A stretch of 64,000 nt of DNA, from positions 1,612,001 through 1,676,000 of the forward strand of contig JBBMOL010000134.1 in assembly GCA_037954665.1 (NCBI GenBank), written 5' to 3'. This DNA comes from Laguncularia racemosa (Eukaryota > Streptophyta > Magnoliopsida > Myrtales > Combretaceae). This document shows positions 46,801 through 57,399 of this stretch, one piece after another. Position numbers and translations under genes: made by a program. The notes beneath the pieces are model-generated. The model had not been told where the DNA came from, did not search any database, and was given only the letters and a program-made list of their open reading frames with translations. Within the stretch, counting starts at the first letter, position 1. Each line of letters opens with the position of its first letter.

Positions 46801-49788
46801 GTCAAAGTTGCTATTATAACATTGAAGCTATTTTGGAAAGTTGATTAAGGACAATGTGAAGCTTATGGAAAGATTAATATTCAAATCAAGACTTTACAAA
46901 TTTATGTCTTTAAGAAAAGTTGGAAAATCAAGTATAAAAAGGTTTTACACAAGCAAAAAAAGAGAGATAAGAATGAATTGTTGTTTTACACAGAAGAAGC
47001 ATATACAAAATACTAAGTTCTATTCTAGGTTTACATTTAGGCTAAAATTGTAGAGGATTTTATTTTTGTATTCCTCTAATGATTGTTATAAATTTTGAGA
47101 CATATGAAAGGTAATATTTTTCATTGTAGGTTTGCATGGATAGCTTTAAAAGAAGTTAAGTGAAACAAAGTAGTGAATGACTGAGTTGTGGTGGTTAATT
47201 GTGTTGTAATCTTCAAAATTTTGATTGATCAATGTAGTGGAACAATCCAATGAAGATAACCAGATTTCTAGTAGGTGGAGGTTGGAAGAATGAATTGATG
47301 TATTCGACCCAAAAAAAAAAGAAGGAATGAATTGACGTACAAAGTAAATCATTACAAATCAATTGCCTAATCTTCTTATCCCTTAATTTTTTGTATATAT
47401 TTTCATGCAATTTATTTAGTTTTTGCTATGTATTTAATTGTTGCCATTTTGTTGCAAAACTTATCAAAAATTGCTAATAGTAATCAAAAGGGGAACCGTT
47501 GAAGAGCTTTAAAAAGGAATTTCAAAATTCTAATCAATTAATTCACTTCTCTCGCCCTTCCTATTGTTAAGTAGGACCAACAAACTCAAGTTTCAATATA
47601 TTAAAAACTCAAATGAAATTAATTTTTGGATTTTCTTAAAATGAATTCAAGTTTGAACTTAAAAATTTTACATACAACAAATTGATCTCTCATAGCAGTA
47701 AAATTTAAGTTAATCTAGTTGAATTCAAACTTAAACTTATTAAGTAAAGTTTCAAGATGAGCATAACTATACCTCGGCTTGGAATTAGGGGGCTTTTGGG
47801 TCCAACTAATATGGGCCATAAACCTTAACTAATAATAATAAATTTAAAAAATGAAAATAAAAAACTGTTAAGGCTTACGTTAAAAAAAAAAAAAAAGTAC
47901 TTGCTGTGACTTTAAAAAAGGGTGAGTTATGGAAATTGAGAGAAGAGAAAGACGAGAATTGGAAAAGAAAAAGCACTTTTAAAGATAAAAAACAATTCTG
48001 GTGGAACTACCTTAGACTCATAATCGAATGATTCATTAAATCTCGATTGGTAAAACTCGAATTATTAGATTTATGATGTAGAGTATTATAAGGTTGTTAT
48101 TTCTGTTCTTTATCAATTCTTTTCGATTGTGTCCATTGAATTTATGTTTTTGCGATTTTGTAAAGTAGTTGGTATTGCTATTTAGTCTATATCTACAGTT
48201 TTGGTGAAGTTTTATATATTCATTAGTTTAATTAATAAAAAATATTATTATCCCATTATTTATTGATAGTGATAGTGAAAGATTTTGTACTGCAATTTCA
48301 TAGTTTTTTCTTATTAAAGTTTTCACATGGTGTGATTACTATTTATGATTTTCGGTTTGTTATTACAAATTTTTCTTAACAGGAACAATGTCACCTTTCA
48401 TAAAAAAATTTGAGTTTTAAGCATGTATGAATTTCACTGGAGAACGAATGAATTTTTGAAAGAAAAACGAGTTTAATTGAGATGAGTTCTATCGTTGCCA
48501 ATTTGCCCATCTCCTGCCAATGGCATGGGGATGTGGAAATATACCCTAACTATTAGCAAAGTTACGTGAACAGTGAGGCGTGAAGTGGACTAGTCAGGCA
48601 ATATGGTTTCCTTTCAAAAAGTTGCTGGCACAAGCACAATTATAGGTATTGGGCTTGGTTTGATCTGACCCACCCCCCAACGGGGTACGAGCTATTGATG
48701 ATACATCTGGACTTGCTGCGGTCCAGCCCAGCATGCTAAGAAATATTCTGCCACACTTTATGCCTTTTAGTTTTTCTTTTGTTTTGGCTATTTTATGCCT
48801 TCTCCTCGGTGAAAAGCAATGATATATATTTAGCCTGCAAGGCAAGGGATATATTGAGAGAGATGCCTCAGAAAGGAGGAGATACAGTACTATTGGATCC
48901 CAATAGACATGTTATTAGGTGATGATGCGATTTATAAAAGGGGAGAATCCTTTGAATATATATGTGAGGGATTTTGAAATTAGGTAAGTTGGGTTTTAGT
49001 GTACTGTAAGGTCAGAGTTTATGTGTAGGTAGAGGAGTTCGAATGCATGCAAGAATAGAGAATTTCTGATATATATTGTGTAGAGTAGCAAAAACACTTC
49101 AGTAAGGAAACTGGCCTCTTTAAGAGCAGAAAAATTGTATTTGTGAGCATAATTCTCATCTCGCAAGTTCAGGCCAGGGCCTTTTTTTTCTTTCCTATAA
49201 TAACAGCACAAATATCCATAGTAGAAAACGCAAATTGACTGCCAACAAATGCATGAACAGGCTCTCATGGAAGTTGTTCTCACCCTATAGTTAGTACATA
49301 AACTTAAGTGTCTTGATATGATAAGAATAAAATAGCCCTTGGAGAAATGAGAGCTAAGTCCCCATTTTGTTTGACGGAAAATATTGATCTTTTGAAAGCA
49401 TTTTCTCTATATATATATTTTTAATTTGTCGTACTAGAAAAGATCATGTAAGTAGATTACATTTTCCCTTGTATGTGAACACATTCTTCCACCAAAGAGA
49501 AAATTATACTCTTTTATAGGAAATTGATTAACTATTTTCAAAGAGAAATGTCATTTTTCGATCTAGTCTTTACTTGAAATAGGATTTAAGTGGACATGAC
49601 AATTGTTAAAGGAGAAAAATTAATGAAAATTAAAAGTATGCAAATGAAAAGGATTCAAATCCTACTCTTAATTCAATAACATGAGTCATGACTCGTGAGG
49701 ACACTTCTAGCCTTTCAAAAGTCTCCAAGCACTAAATATTACTATTACTGTCATTATATTATTATCACTACATTTATTAATATACTAC
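43899..49788. other. long spacer, no gene recognised
   Basis: Contains a (GA)n tract at about 44130-44147, a poly-A run near 44918-44935, a (TTTC)n tract near 45081-45103 and more balanced patches at 44160-44640, 45760-46060 and 48480-49330. A 110-codon plus-strand frame at 45753-46085 covers one such patch but has no domain I recognise. The balanced patches may be remains of genes or promoters. Phrases such as 'tttgattttaatgataacaaaac' near 46215 recall LTR-element leaders, but too weakly to call. Confidence 0.5.
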
Positions 49789-50290
49789 ATTAAGAGTAAA
49801 ACCTAGAGCACACACATCAAGCCCACTCATCAAACACCCCTTTCCACTTTCCAGTGGCTTTCCTAAACAATACCCGTTCTATCTTGTATTATATAGTGGG
49901 ATAAAGTCCATGAAATAAATAATGTGGGACAACAATTGCAAATATTTCTTTTTTTTTTTAATCCAAAAACAATAAATGTAAAACCACATTTTCATCTCCT
50001 TATTTCTTTTCACTCTCTTACATAAATCTAAAGCTAAAATCACAAATAGAAACTATTTCGTGTCCTCTATAGCTCTACAATCACCAAAAACTAACAAGCA
50101 CCACAATCTTACCAAAAAAATGCTTGCAAAGTGGAAGTCCCTAGGCTATTTTTGATACTTAAAAAATATTTCAAGTATTAGAAAAAACTTGATCACGCCA
50201 CTTTAAAGCCGTTATCGTTTTGATTTTTTGACCACTTTAGCTTCGACCACCACCAAGACTTCATTATAGACATGGGACTTCATCAAATGG
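49789..50290 (+). repeat. long inverted repeat, left arm (decayed gene copy)
   Basis: Read on the plus strand this arm mirrors the right arm. GCACACACATCAAG, 'ctttccactttcc', TTCTATCTTGTATTATATA, 'gacaacaattgcaaat', 'aaaccacatttt', 'taaatctaaagcta', 'aaaatgcttgcaaag' and 'cttcattatagacatggga' all recur in order in the reverse complement of 50330-50876. The equivalent of the right-arm start codon is GTG here (49854-49856), and the frame soon hits a stop (TGGGATAAAG region), so this copy is non-coding. Confidence 0.85.
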
Positions 50291-50466
50291 TAGTGGTGGT
50301 TGAAGTTGAAGTGGCCGAAGGATTAAATGACGGTGGCTTAAAGTGGCATCATTGGGTTGTTTTTAATACTTGAAAAATATTTCAGGTACCAAAAATATCT
50401 TGATGATGCCATTTTGAACTAGTGCCATTTGATTTTCTAGTCACTTTAGCTTCGACCACCATCACC
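50154..50466. repeat. direct and inverted repeats at hairpin centre
   Basis: Around the centre a second pattern overlaps. 50154-50265 and 50355-50460 are direct copies of one another ('tttt(g/a)atactt(a/g)aaaaatatttca', then 'cactttagcttcgaccacca'), while 50240-50289 pairs with 50464-50513 as an inverted copy (about 44 of 50 positions by eye). The centre can therefore fold in more than one way. Confidence 0.7.
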
Positions 50467-50876
50467 ATTTGATAGGGTCCCATGTCTATAATGAAGTCGT
50501 GGTGGTGGTTGAAGAATCAAATGGTGATCTACTTTGCAAGCATTTTTCGGTGAGATAGTGGTGCTTGGTGGATTTTGGTGGTTGTGGGGTGATAGAGGAT
50601 GCGGAGTACTTTTTATTCATGGTCTTAGCTTTAGATTTACCTAAGCGAGTGGGTGGAGGGAAATAAAGAGATAAAAATGTGGTTTTACACTTGGCATTTT
50701 TAGAAAAAAAGGAAGAACACATTTGCAATTGTTGTTCCATATTGCTTATTTCATGAACTTTATCTCTTATATAACATAAGATAGAATGGGCATTGATTGG
50801 AGAAGCCATTGGAAAGTGAAATGGGGTATCAGGTGAGTGAGCTTGATGTGTGTGCTATATACTTTACACTCTTAAT
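50330..50876 (-). repeat. long inverted repeat, right arm
   Basis: Partner of 49789-50290. By eye about 75-80% of positions pair over most of the arm, with small indels. The outermost pairing is ATTAAGAGT (left, near 49789) with ACTCTTAAT (right, ending about 50876). No target duplication is visible outside these ends, so a tandem inverted duplication is as likely as a foldback transposon. Confidence 0.85.
50486..50809 (-). CDS. 107-aa basic protein of unknown family
   Basis: Open frame starting MASPINAHSILCYIRDKVHE and lying wholly in the right arm of the long inverted repeat. The N-terminal third (to about residue 40) looks helical with mixed charge (KVHEISNMEQQLQMC); the middle is basic (RLGKSKAKTMNKK); the C-terminus is rich in Ser and Thr (DSSTTTTTSL). 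No signal peptide, membrane segment or known domain is visible. A TATA-like TATATA lies at about 50854-50861, some 45-50 bp upstream of the ATG. Being uninterrupted while the mirror copy is broken suggests it is, or recently was, the coding copy. It could be chance, since 107 codons is not long. Confidence 0.4.
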   Translation of the reverse strand: MASPINAHSILCYIRDKVHEISNMEQQLQMCSSFFSKNAKCKTTFLSLYFPPPTRLGKSKAKTMNKKYSASSITPQPPKSTKHHYLTEKCLQSRSPFDSSTTTTTSL

Positions 50877-52039
50877 GGGTTGATACATTTTGTAATTGAA
50901 TATAATATATTGATAATAATATCTGAATATTAATAATTATGGTAATAATAATAGTAATAAATAATGCCACATCGACGTAAGAAAATGCCATGTGGACATT
51001 TATATGGATAGTCATCCACGTGTCACTCCATAATTGGTTGATAGATCCACGTATGTTAATGGAGATGGATGGTGTTGAGCTAGTAGCATTAACAACTTCA
51101 AAAAGTTTAACTAGGTAGTAAATTATTATTTTTTTAATATTTGGGCAGTTAATTATACATTTGAGTAAAGTTGAATTATTATTTATAACAATATCCATTA
51201 ATAGAATTGCATTAGAGAATCTAATTGGGTTGTGGACGATGATAAAATTTTTCAAAGCTCAAAAAACATAGATGTAAAAGCGATTTAAGTCCTTTCAATT
51301 TCCTTAATTGTCAAGGGCAAACCAGGTAAAACCTATGTTACTACGTATATAAGACTTGACTTTCCAATTGCATTTAAGATAATTTTTTAAGCCATAGCAA
51401 GTGCCGTAGAAATTGCTAGGAGATCAAAAAGATAAGTTTTGATATATATTCAATCATGCATTCCTTTTTCTTTAAGGAAGTATGGCATTCTTATAAATTG
51501 CACATTTGTTAGTAACTGTTAAAAAAAGAAGAAGAAGAAGAAGAAGCTATTTGTTACTTTTTAATAATATGAGAGTACACAAAATCGACCTATTATAACG
51601 GAACATATATATATATATATATATATTAATTCTAACGCAAGCAATAGAAAAAACATAAATATCATCAATCAATCGCAAATTTCTTATGCTTGGGGTGAAA
51701 TTTTATGTTATATATTTGTGTTTTCATGTACGGTAGCTCAAATCTAACCTATCATATTTCGGATGAATATTGTCATGGAGTTCTATAAGATATAAATTAC
51801 AATATAAAAATTTATATTACAATACACGAAGTACAAACAATGAGAGCAAGAATAATGTTTTTTAGGGAGATTAAGAAATGACTTGTGTTATTGCTCGCTC
51901 AATGGAGGGTAATGAATCTCTTAAGATAATGGTTTATTTATCTAAAATAAAACTTTTTTATACTTTATTGTAACATTGTATATATTACAAAGAAACGAGC
52001 AAATAAAAAGGTCAATAGGAAAAAATTATTTACTATATG
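50877..52039. other. AT-rich spacer with microsatellites
   Basis: Holds (GAA)n at about 51528-51546 and (AT)n at 51606-51628. The 127-codon minus-strand frame at 50872-51255 is rich in Ile and Asn from AT-rich DNA and is not gene-like. Confidence 0.6.
51606..51628. repeat. (AT)n microsatellite
   Basis: About 11 AT units. Confidence 0.9.
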
Positions 52040-52425
52040 TACATTTGAGGGAAATGGCTATTCTGTTTTCTTTTTATTCCACATCAAGTTACCATAAAGA
52101 ACTGGTTCTTACCTAAAATATTAACTAGCAATTTATATTCCTAAATTATAAATTACCATTTGATAATCTATTTTTTTATCTTTGTGATAAATATTACATC
52201 ATCATAAATTGTGTTAAATCTCTATTGGTTTTAGAAAGTAGAGAAGGGCAAGTATTTTAAAGGTATAATGAAAATTTTACTTTTTATTTATTATTTATTT
52301 TTATAATAATTAAATTTTTTATTAAATTGCAATTTAATCTCTCCTTATTTCATTTAATAAAGTGGATGGGACATGAAAATTTTAAAAGTGTCATGAACGA
52401 AATTATAATACAAAAATGAATACCC
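52040..52425 (+). repeat. dispersed AT-rich repeat, copy 2
   Basis: Diverged partner of 37740-38260, same orientation: a start like 'tgagggaaatggctatt..tttattccac', then 'aattgtgtta', 'aaagtagagaaggg', 'attgcaatttaatc' and 'aataaagtggatggg'. Confidence 0.45.
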
Positions 52426-52453
52426 ATTTGCACTATCTTTGCAAATGGTATTG

Positions 52454-53190
52454 TAAGGTTGGGTAAGCAATTCAAGATATGATTTATGAATTCAAATACG
52501 ACATGACATAATTGTAAGTAGGTTTGTGTAAGATAAAAGTTAATATGAGATGCAAACGAGTTAGACCCATTTAAATATAGTAAATTTTGTATTTAAGATT
52601 GGGTTTAACTTGCAAACCTATTTACGAACTCATTTATTAAATAAATATTGTAAACAAGTTCGAGTTCGATTGCTAAACCCATTTAACAACAAAATAATTA
52701 ATAATATATATAATATAACATATATATAAATATAAACAAATTATATCATGCATTAATATACATATGCATATATATATATTGTACTTAAATATAAATTATA
52801 AATATAATATGTGTATAAAAAATATAAAGTTTAAATACGTATATTATATGTATTGGCACGTAATTATAATAACTTATGTATACTTACTTAAATATAGATT
52901 TTAATAGATTATTATTAAATTTTTATTATATTGTAATTTTATATTTAAATATTAAAATTATATTATTTTTATTTATAAATATTGATTTTATAATTATCCT
53001 TTTTCTTATATAATTATAACTATTTATAAATTTATTTATAATTTTTTAATTAACAAACAAATTAAATTTGTATACGAAACATAATTATCAAATAAATTAA
53101 TTATGAATTTATATTTTTATATATAATTAATAAATGAATTCAAAATTTTAAAATAGGAATCTATTTAAATATAAGTAAGTTAACATAAAT
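52454..53190. mobile_element. hAT-like element fragment (family A)
   Basis: The left end TAAGGTTGGGTAAGCAATTC resembles the hAT-type 'TAGGGTTGGCAATTC' ends. The segment 'aacctatttacgaactcatttattaaata' near 52614-52642 matches 24075-24100 in the element at 23906-25824, and the right part ('ttatatataattaataaa' near 53117-53135) matches its right part near 25715-25732. It is shorter and apparently lacks a clean right terminus, being cut where gypsy-like DNA begins. Confidence 0.4.
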
Positions 53191-53560
53191 CGTGACTCCT
53201 CGGACTCGGAAGGCATTGGTTTCCTTACCTCGTCGTGCTAAATCGCAACATATAATTAATTATTGATTTCTGAGTCCGCATAAGAGTCGCCAATCGCTCC
53301 GGGGATTGGGAAGTGAGCCTCCTTTCTTCTTCCCATATTTTCGTACATAGAATGAATAGAAGAAAGTATTTATCTGTCGGCAAACCCAGCGATGTAACTT
53401 GCAAGCTCGAAGTGGTAAATGGTTAAGTAATACCGTGAAAGCAGCAATTAAAAGAGATCGGGACTCGTGTCAAGTTTGTGGATCGTACCCCACGTCAAGG
53501 GACATATTGGCAACATCGTCTTAAGTGAATGTTTGGAAGTTAGATTTGCAAACGAAGTAG
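53191..53560. mobile_element. possible Ty3/gypsy leader remnant
   Basis: A block of balanced composition containing AAGAGTCGCCAATCG near 53283-53297, resembling the 'GAGTCGCCACC' (reverse GGTGGCGACTC) phrase of Tat-type gypsy leaders, as at 329-346 in the opposite sense. No protein domain. Weak assignment. Confidence 0.3.
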
Positions 53561-53760
53561 AAAGAAGGTTAAACTTTAAAAAAAATTCTCTTTCGTTTTG
53601 TAAGGAAGAAAATTGGAAAGAATAGATTTATGAAGGAAATTTTCTTTAATTTTTGCCGGATTTTATTATCCTCTAAAATAGATTGTATTCTACATAAATA
53701 GGATATATTTGTAAAATTTATACTTAAAAATATAAATAATATCTATACATAGATAAATAA

Positions 53761-53816
53761 TTTTTGTCTGGAGCGGGGCTGGAGCCCTCTTCCCTGCCCC
53801 CCTGGGTCCGCCCCTG
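53761..53816 (-). mobile_element. hAT terminus (CAGGGGCGGACCCAG type)
   Basis: Read on the minus strand the block begins CAGGGGCGGACCCAGGGGGG and continues into 'gaagagggctccagccccgctccag', the characteristic GC-rich end of a widespread plant hAT family. The terminal base is at 53816 and flanking DNA starts CCTTGAAT. The opposite end (CAGGGGCGGA on the plus strand preceded by the same 8 bp) was not found upstream, so this is a solo or truncated end. Confidence 0.6.
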
Positions 53817-54535
53817 CCTTGAATTGACTTTAAGGAAGACACTTTGGTGTATTATTAGTACTAGATTCAAGATTCAATGCCTTCAACCGTCGGCAAGAGG
53901 TAGTTTGCTGGACACAATTAAAAGGGTACAGAGAGAGAGAGCGCACGGTAGACTCTAGACTTGAAGGTGATACGGGCTATACTTTTGATTCAATTAATTG
54001 GACGAGAGTACTCAAAACGCATAGACAAGGTAACTGTCGCGATGAGTCATAGGCAAAGCGACTATAAGAGTAATTGGTACATATAAGTATGCATTAAGAG
54101 AATGTATTTAACATGATTAGTCCATATTGGTTAGTTCCAATGTCAGTTATAATTTGACATGCACCATACATACTTGTTTTAATACACTTGAATCCACCTT
54201 TTAAAGAAGCTTGGTAAATATAATGCTAGTTAGCATCTCCATGCCAATTTACTTTGATAATAAAATTTCAAAAATATTATTGATTTAATTCAAATTTTCA
54301 ATAACTTTCCTTATTATTTGTCATTACTCTCTAGAAAAAACTTACCCATTTAAAGTGATGCAATAGCCTCAATTATGAAAAAAAAAAAAAATTCATTATG
54401 CCATTTGTAAGTGTCGATGTTAGGAGATAGCAAATAAAGATTTGATAATTGTATCTACCTTTGCAAAAGATAGCTTTTATATTTAAGGTTGAGGTTTCTC
54501 TAATTTTTCTTATCTCTAATATCACATTTGATGCG
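53817..54535. other. spacer, no gene seen
   Basis: Short frames only; a (GA)n patch near 53930-53941 and a poly-A run near 54379-54391. Confidence 0.55.
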
Positions 54536-54539
54536 TAAA

Positions 54540-54905
54540 AATGATTCAGAATGGAATGTATTGGAATGGGTCGGAATGAAATAGAATGGAATCAATAATA
54601 GAATATCAAATCCATTTCTATGTTTGAAAAAGTTTATGGAATGAAATGAAATGATATTTATAAAAAATACCCTTTAATTAGTGAATGTAATAAATTATAT
54701 TAATGAGTAAAAGAGTAATTAAAATAATTATCATTAATGAGAATGGATTGTAATTGCGATTTCACCTTCTTAAAGGTGGAATTGAATTCTTTCAGAAAGT
54801 CGGAATCGTTAATTCTAAGAAATTGTGATTACGTTTTCTAAAAGTGCTTCCAAATATAAGAAAAGAAATGAAATTTGGAATCGTGATTCCATTTTAGATT
54901 TATTT
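54540..54905. mobile_element. MITE-like element
   Basis: The left part carries 'gattcagaatggaatg..ggaatgg' and the right part, reverse-complemented, 'taaaatggaatcacgattccaaatttcattt', giving weak inverted termini around 'ggaatg' words. About 365 bp, non-coding. Boundaries uncertain. Confidence 0.3.
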
Positions 54906-56745
54906 TAATGTATTAAATATGACATAACATATGTGCTCAAATCATGATGTTATCAATAGATGGATTTAAGAAGATAAGAAGAGAGAAAAATCCAGATAAA
55001 ATGGAGATATATGTATCAATCATAAAATAATTTCCATGAATTACATAATATGTAATATTTTTAAATATAAAAAAAAACTATTAAATTTTGACCCATCAGG
55101 CATTGATGCCAATAGACTATGTTTTCCTAAGCAACGAATGAGGACAAAAGGCGAAGACTGTTAGATATTGGTCATTTCATGAGCAACAGAAGTTTTGTTG
55201 GGATGTGAGTCGTCTTTATCCATGTGCCGTTTTGTCGTTCTCATCGGTTCTTTAATTGTTTTCGTATTTTGGAGGTCTAAAATGATTGCATAGCATGTGA
55301 GCTTTTCTACTTTCTTGACTCAGCTACACGCATGATATCAAATGTTTCCATTCTTGTGTATTAAGAATTGATATTATTGATTGTCAATCCTACATACGGA
55401 AGCCAGGAAAATTTAAAATAGCTATTGACTTGGTGTAGTGTGAAAATTTAATTAAAACCTTGTTAAATATTATATTATGATCATATAATTTTATAAAATA
55501 TTTTTTTTTGTCTATTTTTAGATAATATTTTATAGGCATATTTAGTTTTATATCTATTATGATGATATAACTTTAGAGTTGTTATTAATTTCTAAAGGTT
55601 GAATATAGTAATAGCTTTTATTAATAAATAATGGTATGGTATATAATTGACAATCGATGTTAGATAATAGTGATTAAGAATATATATATATATAGAGAAG
55701 GGGATATAAAGAAAATTCTTTTTGAAAATATAAATAATTTTTTTAATTTTTCATGAATATTTTTCGTGACATTAATTAGTAGTATCAACTAATGATTGTT
55801 GCATATACCTATACTATCGCTATTTCTAAAACCCACCAGTCATATTTAGAAATTTATTATAATAAGGCAACTAGAAAAAATATTAAATGAAATATAAAAA
55901 TTCAAAGGAATTATTACAATAAGGCAACTAGACGAAATATTAAATGGTGTAACTTTCCCACTCTCATAACATATCAACTTTTATTTAGAATCACGATGAT
56001 CTTATCATTTATCTTATATTTAATTTCAACAGGTATTACAAGATTCCTTGATCCACCTAATAAGGTTGCTTATTGCTTGAGGCCTTTGTGTATTCCACAA
56101 TCCTTGTTCAGTGTCTTGATGCCTCAATGTCAAGTGCCTTTTGAGACAAAAAATTTCCAACAAGACGTCACATGTGACGCACAATCAAGACATGATATGA
56201 CTTGTACGATGTGTGAAAATGTACATCCTAACAGTAACAGAGACAAATGCATTTAAGCCTTTCGTACGTCTTTTAAATTCTCCAAGCACTTGTTGCCACC
56301 TCTTAATGCATACCCCACGGCGCACGTCCCTTCCAAGTCATTTTTCAAAGCCTGAAAGTAACTGGATAGAGCTTGTCATGATCATGATTGGGCAAACTTC
56401 GTATAACCGGATAAGATTCTATCGACTGTAACATAACGCTTATCCTTATGTTATTCTTTTAGAACCTTTATTAGCCGGATACCTACAGTGGAAATACCTG
56501 AAATGTCGCGTTTCTGAAATGGATAAGAATAAACAGAACAAAAACAGAGATAAATCAAAGATTGAGAAGTCTCATGATTAATCCTTAATATCCTTAACAA
56601 GGAAATGCAATTCGTAGTAACAGTGGATGTATACATAACTATTGGCATCCTTCCTTGATTTTTCCCCTTAATTTCAATTGAGATTGAAAAGTTGGTTCAC
56701 TAAGCTAAAAGATCAAAATCAAGATCGATACTCTGTATTACCCAT
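54906..56745. other. spacer downstream of DnaJ gene
   Basis: Contains a short tandem duplication at about 55855-55950 (see repeat). Frames at 55996-56431 cover more balanced sequence but have no domain. A minus-strand AATAAA within GGCTAATAAAGG near 56461-56472, about 275 bp past the DnaJ stop, could be its poly(A) signal. Confidence 0.5.
55852..55950 (+). repeat. tandem duplication, period ~57 bp
   Basis: TTATTATAATAAGGCAACTA and TTATTACAATAAGGCAACTA begin two successive near-identical units, both continuing to 'gaaatattaaatg'. Confidence 0.8.
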
Positions 56746-57099
56746 CTACCAGCACTGATCAGTCTCCCATTTTTTAGTCGTATAGCCCGAAAACTGTGAC
56801 ATCGACGCTGCCGCTGCTGCCATCGTGGAAGATCTGTAAGAAGAAGAAGGAGAAGAACCGAATGGTCTACCGCGTCTAAATAGGTCTTGATCGTAATTAG
56901 AGCGTTTATCAGGATCGGATAAGGTTGAATAAGCTTCATGTATCTTCATGAATTCATTAGCTGATCTATCCTTTTGATCGAAGGACACAACATCTGGATG
57001 GCACATTCTTGCTAGTCTCCTATATGCCGCCTTTATGTCATTTCCACTAGCACTAATTGGAATTCCGAGTATCTCATATAAAGATGAAACAGATGCCAT
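56746..57099 (-). CDS. DnaJ11-type J-domain protein
   Basis: A 117-aa J-domain protein of the chloroplast DnaJ11 (J11) type. The J domain spans about residues 5-75: SLYEILGIP start, helix II IKAAYRRLARMC, the HPD motif at 34-36 that stimulates Hsp70 ATPase, and helix III EFMKIHEAYSTLSDPDKRSN. A Ser-rich stretch follows, and the C-terminus KKWETDQCW matches the conserved 'RR-WETDQCW' end of plant DnaJ11 proteins. Family members act as small Hsp70 co-chaperones in the plastid stroma and normally carry a transit peptide of about 40-60 aa before the J domain. Here the first in-frame ATG after the last upstream stop is MASV, just two residues before the usual SSLYE start, so the predicted product has no transit peptide. 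Upstream sequence in the same frame looks like one but holds two stops. So either targeting has been lost, the sequence has errors, or a spliced or non-ATG start is used. Confidence 0.85.
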   Translation of the reverse strand: MASVSSLYEILGIPISASGNDIKAAYRRLARMCHPDVVSFDQKDRSANEFMKIHEAYSTLSDPDKRSNYDQDLFRRGRPFGSSPSSSYRSSTMAAAAASMSQFSGYTTKKWETDQCW

Positions 57100-57327
57100 T
57101 ACGGTGCTAGAACTAGCAGTGCTATATGGTCTTCGAAAATCTTGTCTATTATTATAATTGATGGATCGCGCTTTTACTGTTGCATCAAAAGCTATAGCAG
57201 ATGCAGTGTTTGGCTATGGAAATGTGGTAAAAGATAACGAAGGGGGCGTTTATGATCGCGTTCGATGCTTATAGGTGAAATTGGATCGGGTGTGGGATTG
57301 GATAAAGTTAGAGGATAAGGATGGCAT
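57100..57327 (-). pseudogene. decayed transit-peptide region of DnaJ gene
   Basis: In the DnaJ frame an ATG lies at 57325-57327 and is followed by 25 codons (MPSLSSNFIQSHTRS...) to TAA at 57250-57252, then TPPSLSFTTFP to TAG at 57214-57216, then 38 open codons (PNTASAIAFDATVKARS to FRRPYSTASSSTV) running into MASV. These parts are rich in Ser, Thr and Arg and poor in acidic residues, as in transit peptides. A second, out-of-frame ATG at 57183-57185 opens only three codons. As it stands, the first ATG would act as a 25-codon upstream ORF. Confidence 0.5.
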
Positions 57328-57387
57328 TTGATGGGGTAGGGTCAAGTGTAAGTGCTGAGGTGACTAGGATGCCAAAGGAACATGAGG

Positions 57388-57395
57388 TTTATATA
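57388..57395 (-). promoter_or_regulatory. TATA box of DnaJ gene
   Basis: On the minus strand TATATAAA, about 60 bp upstream of the ATG at 57327 and 290 bp upstream of the MASV ATG. It implies transcription start near 57360, so the broken leader region would be part of the mRNA. Confidence 0.5.
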
Positions 57396-57399
57396 AGGA

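Noticed and set aside
49650..49680. tRNA-like GGATTCAAATCC
   Set aside because: It is a short palindrome without acceptor, D or anticodon stems around it.
56700..56939. 79-codon minus-strand frame overlapping the DnaJ gene
   Set aside because: It is an out-of-frame shadow of the J-domain coding sequence.
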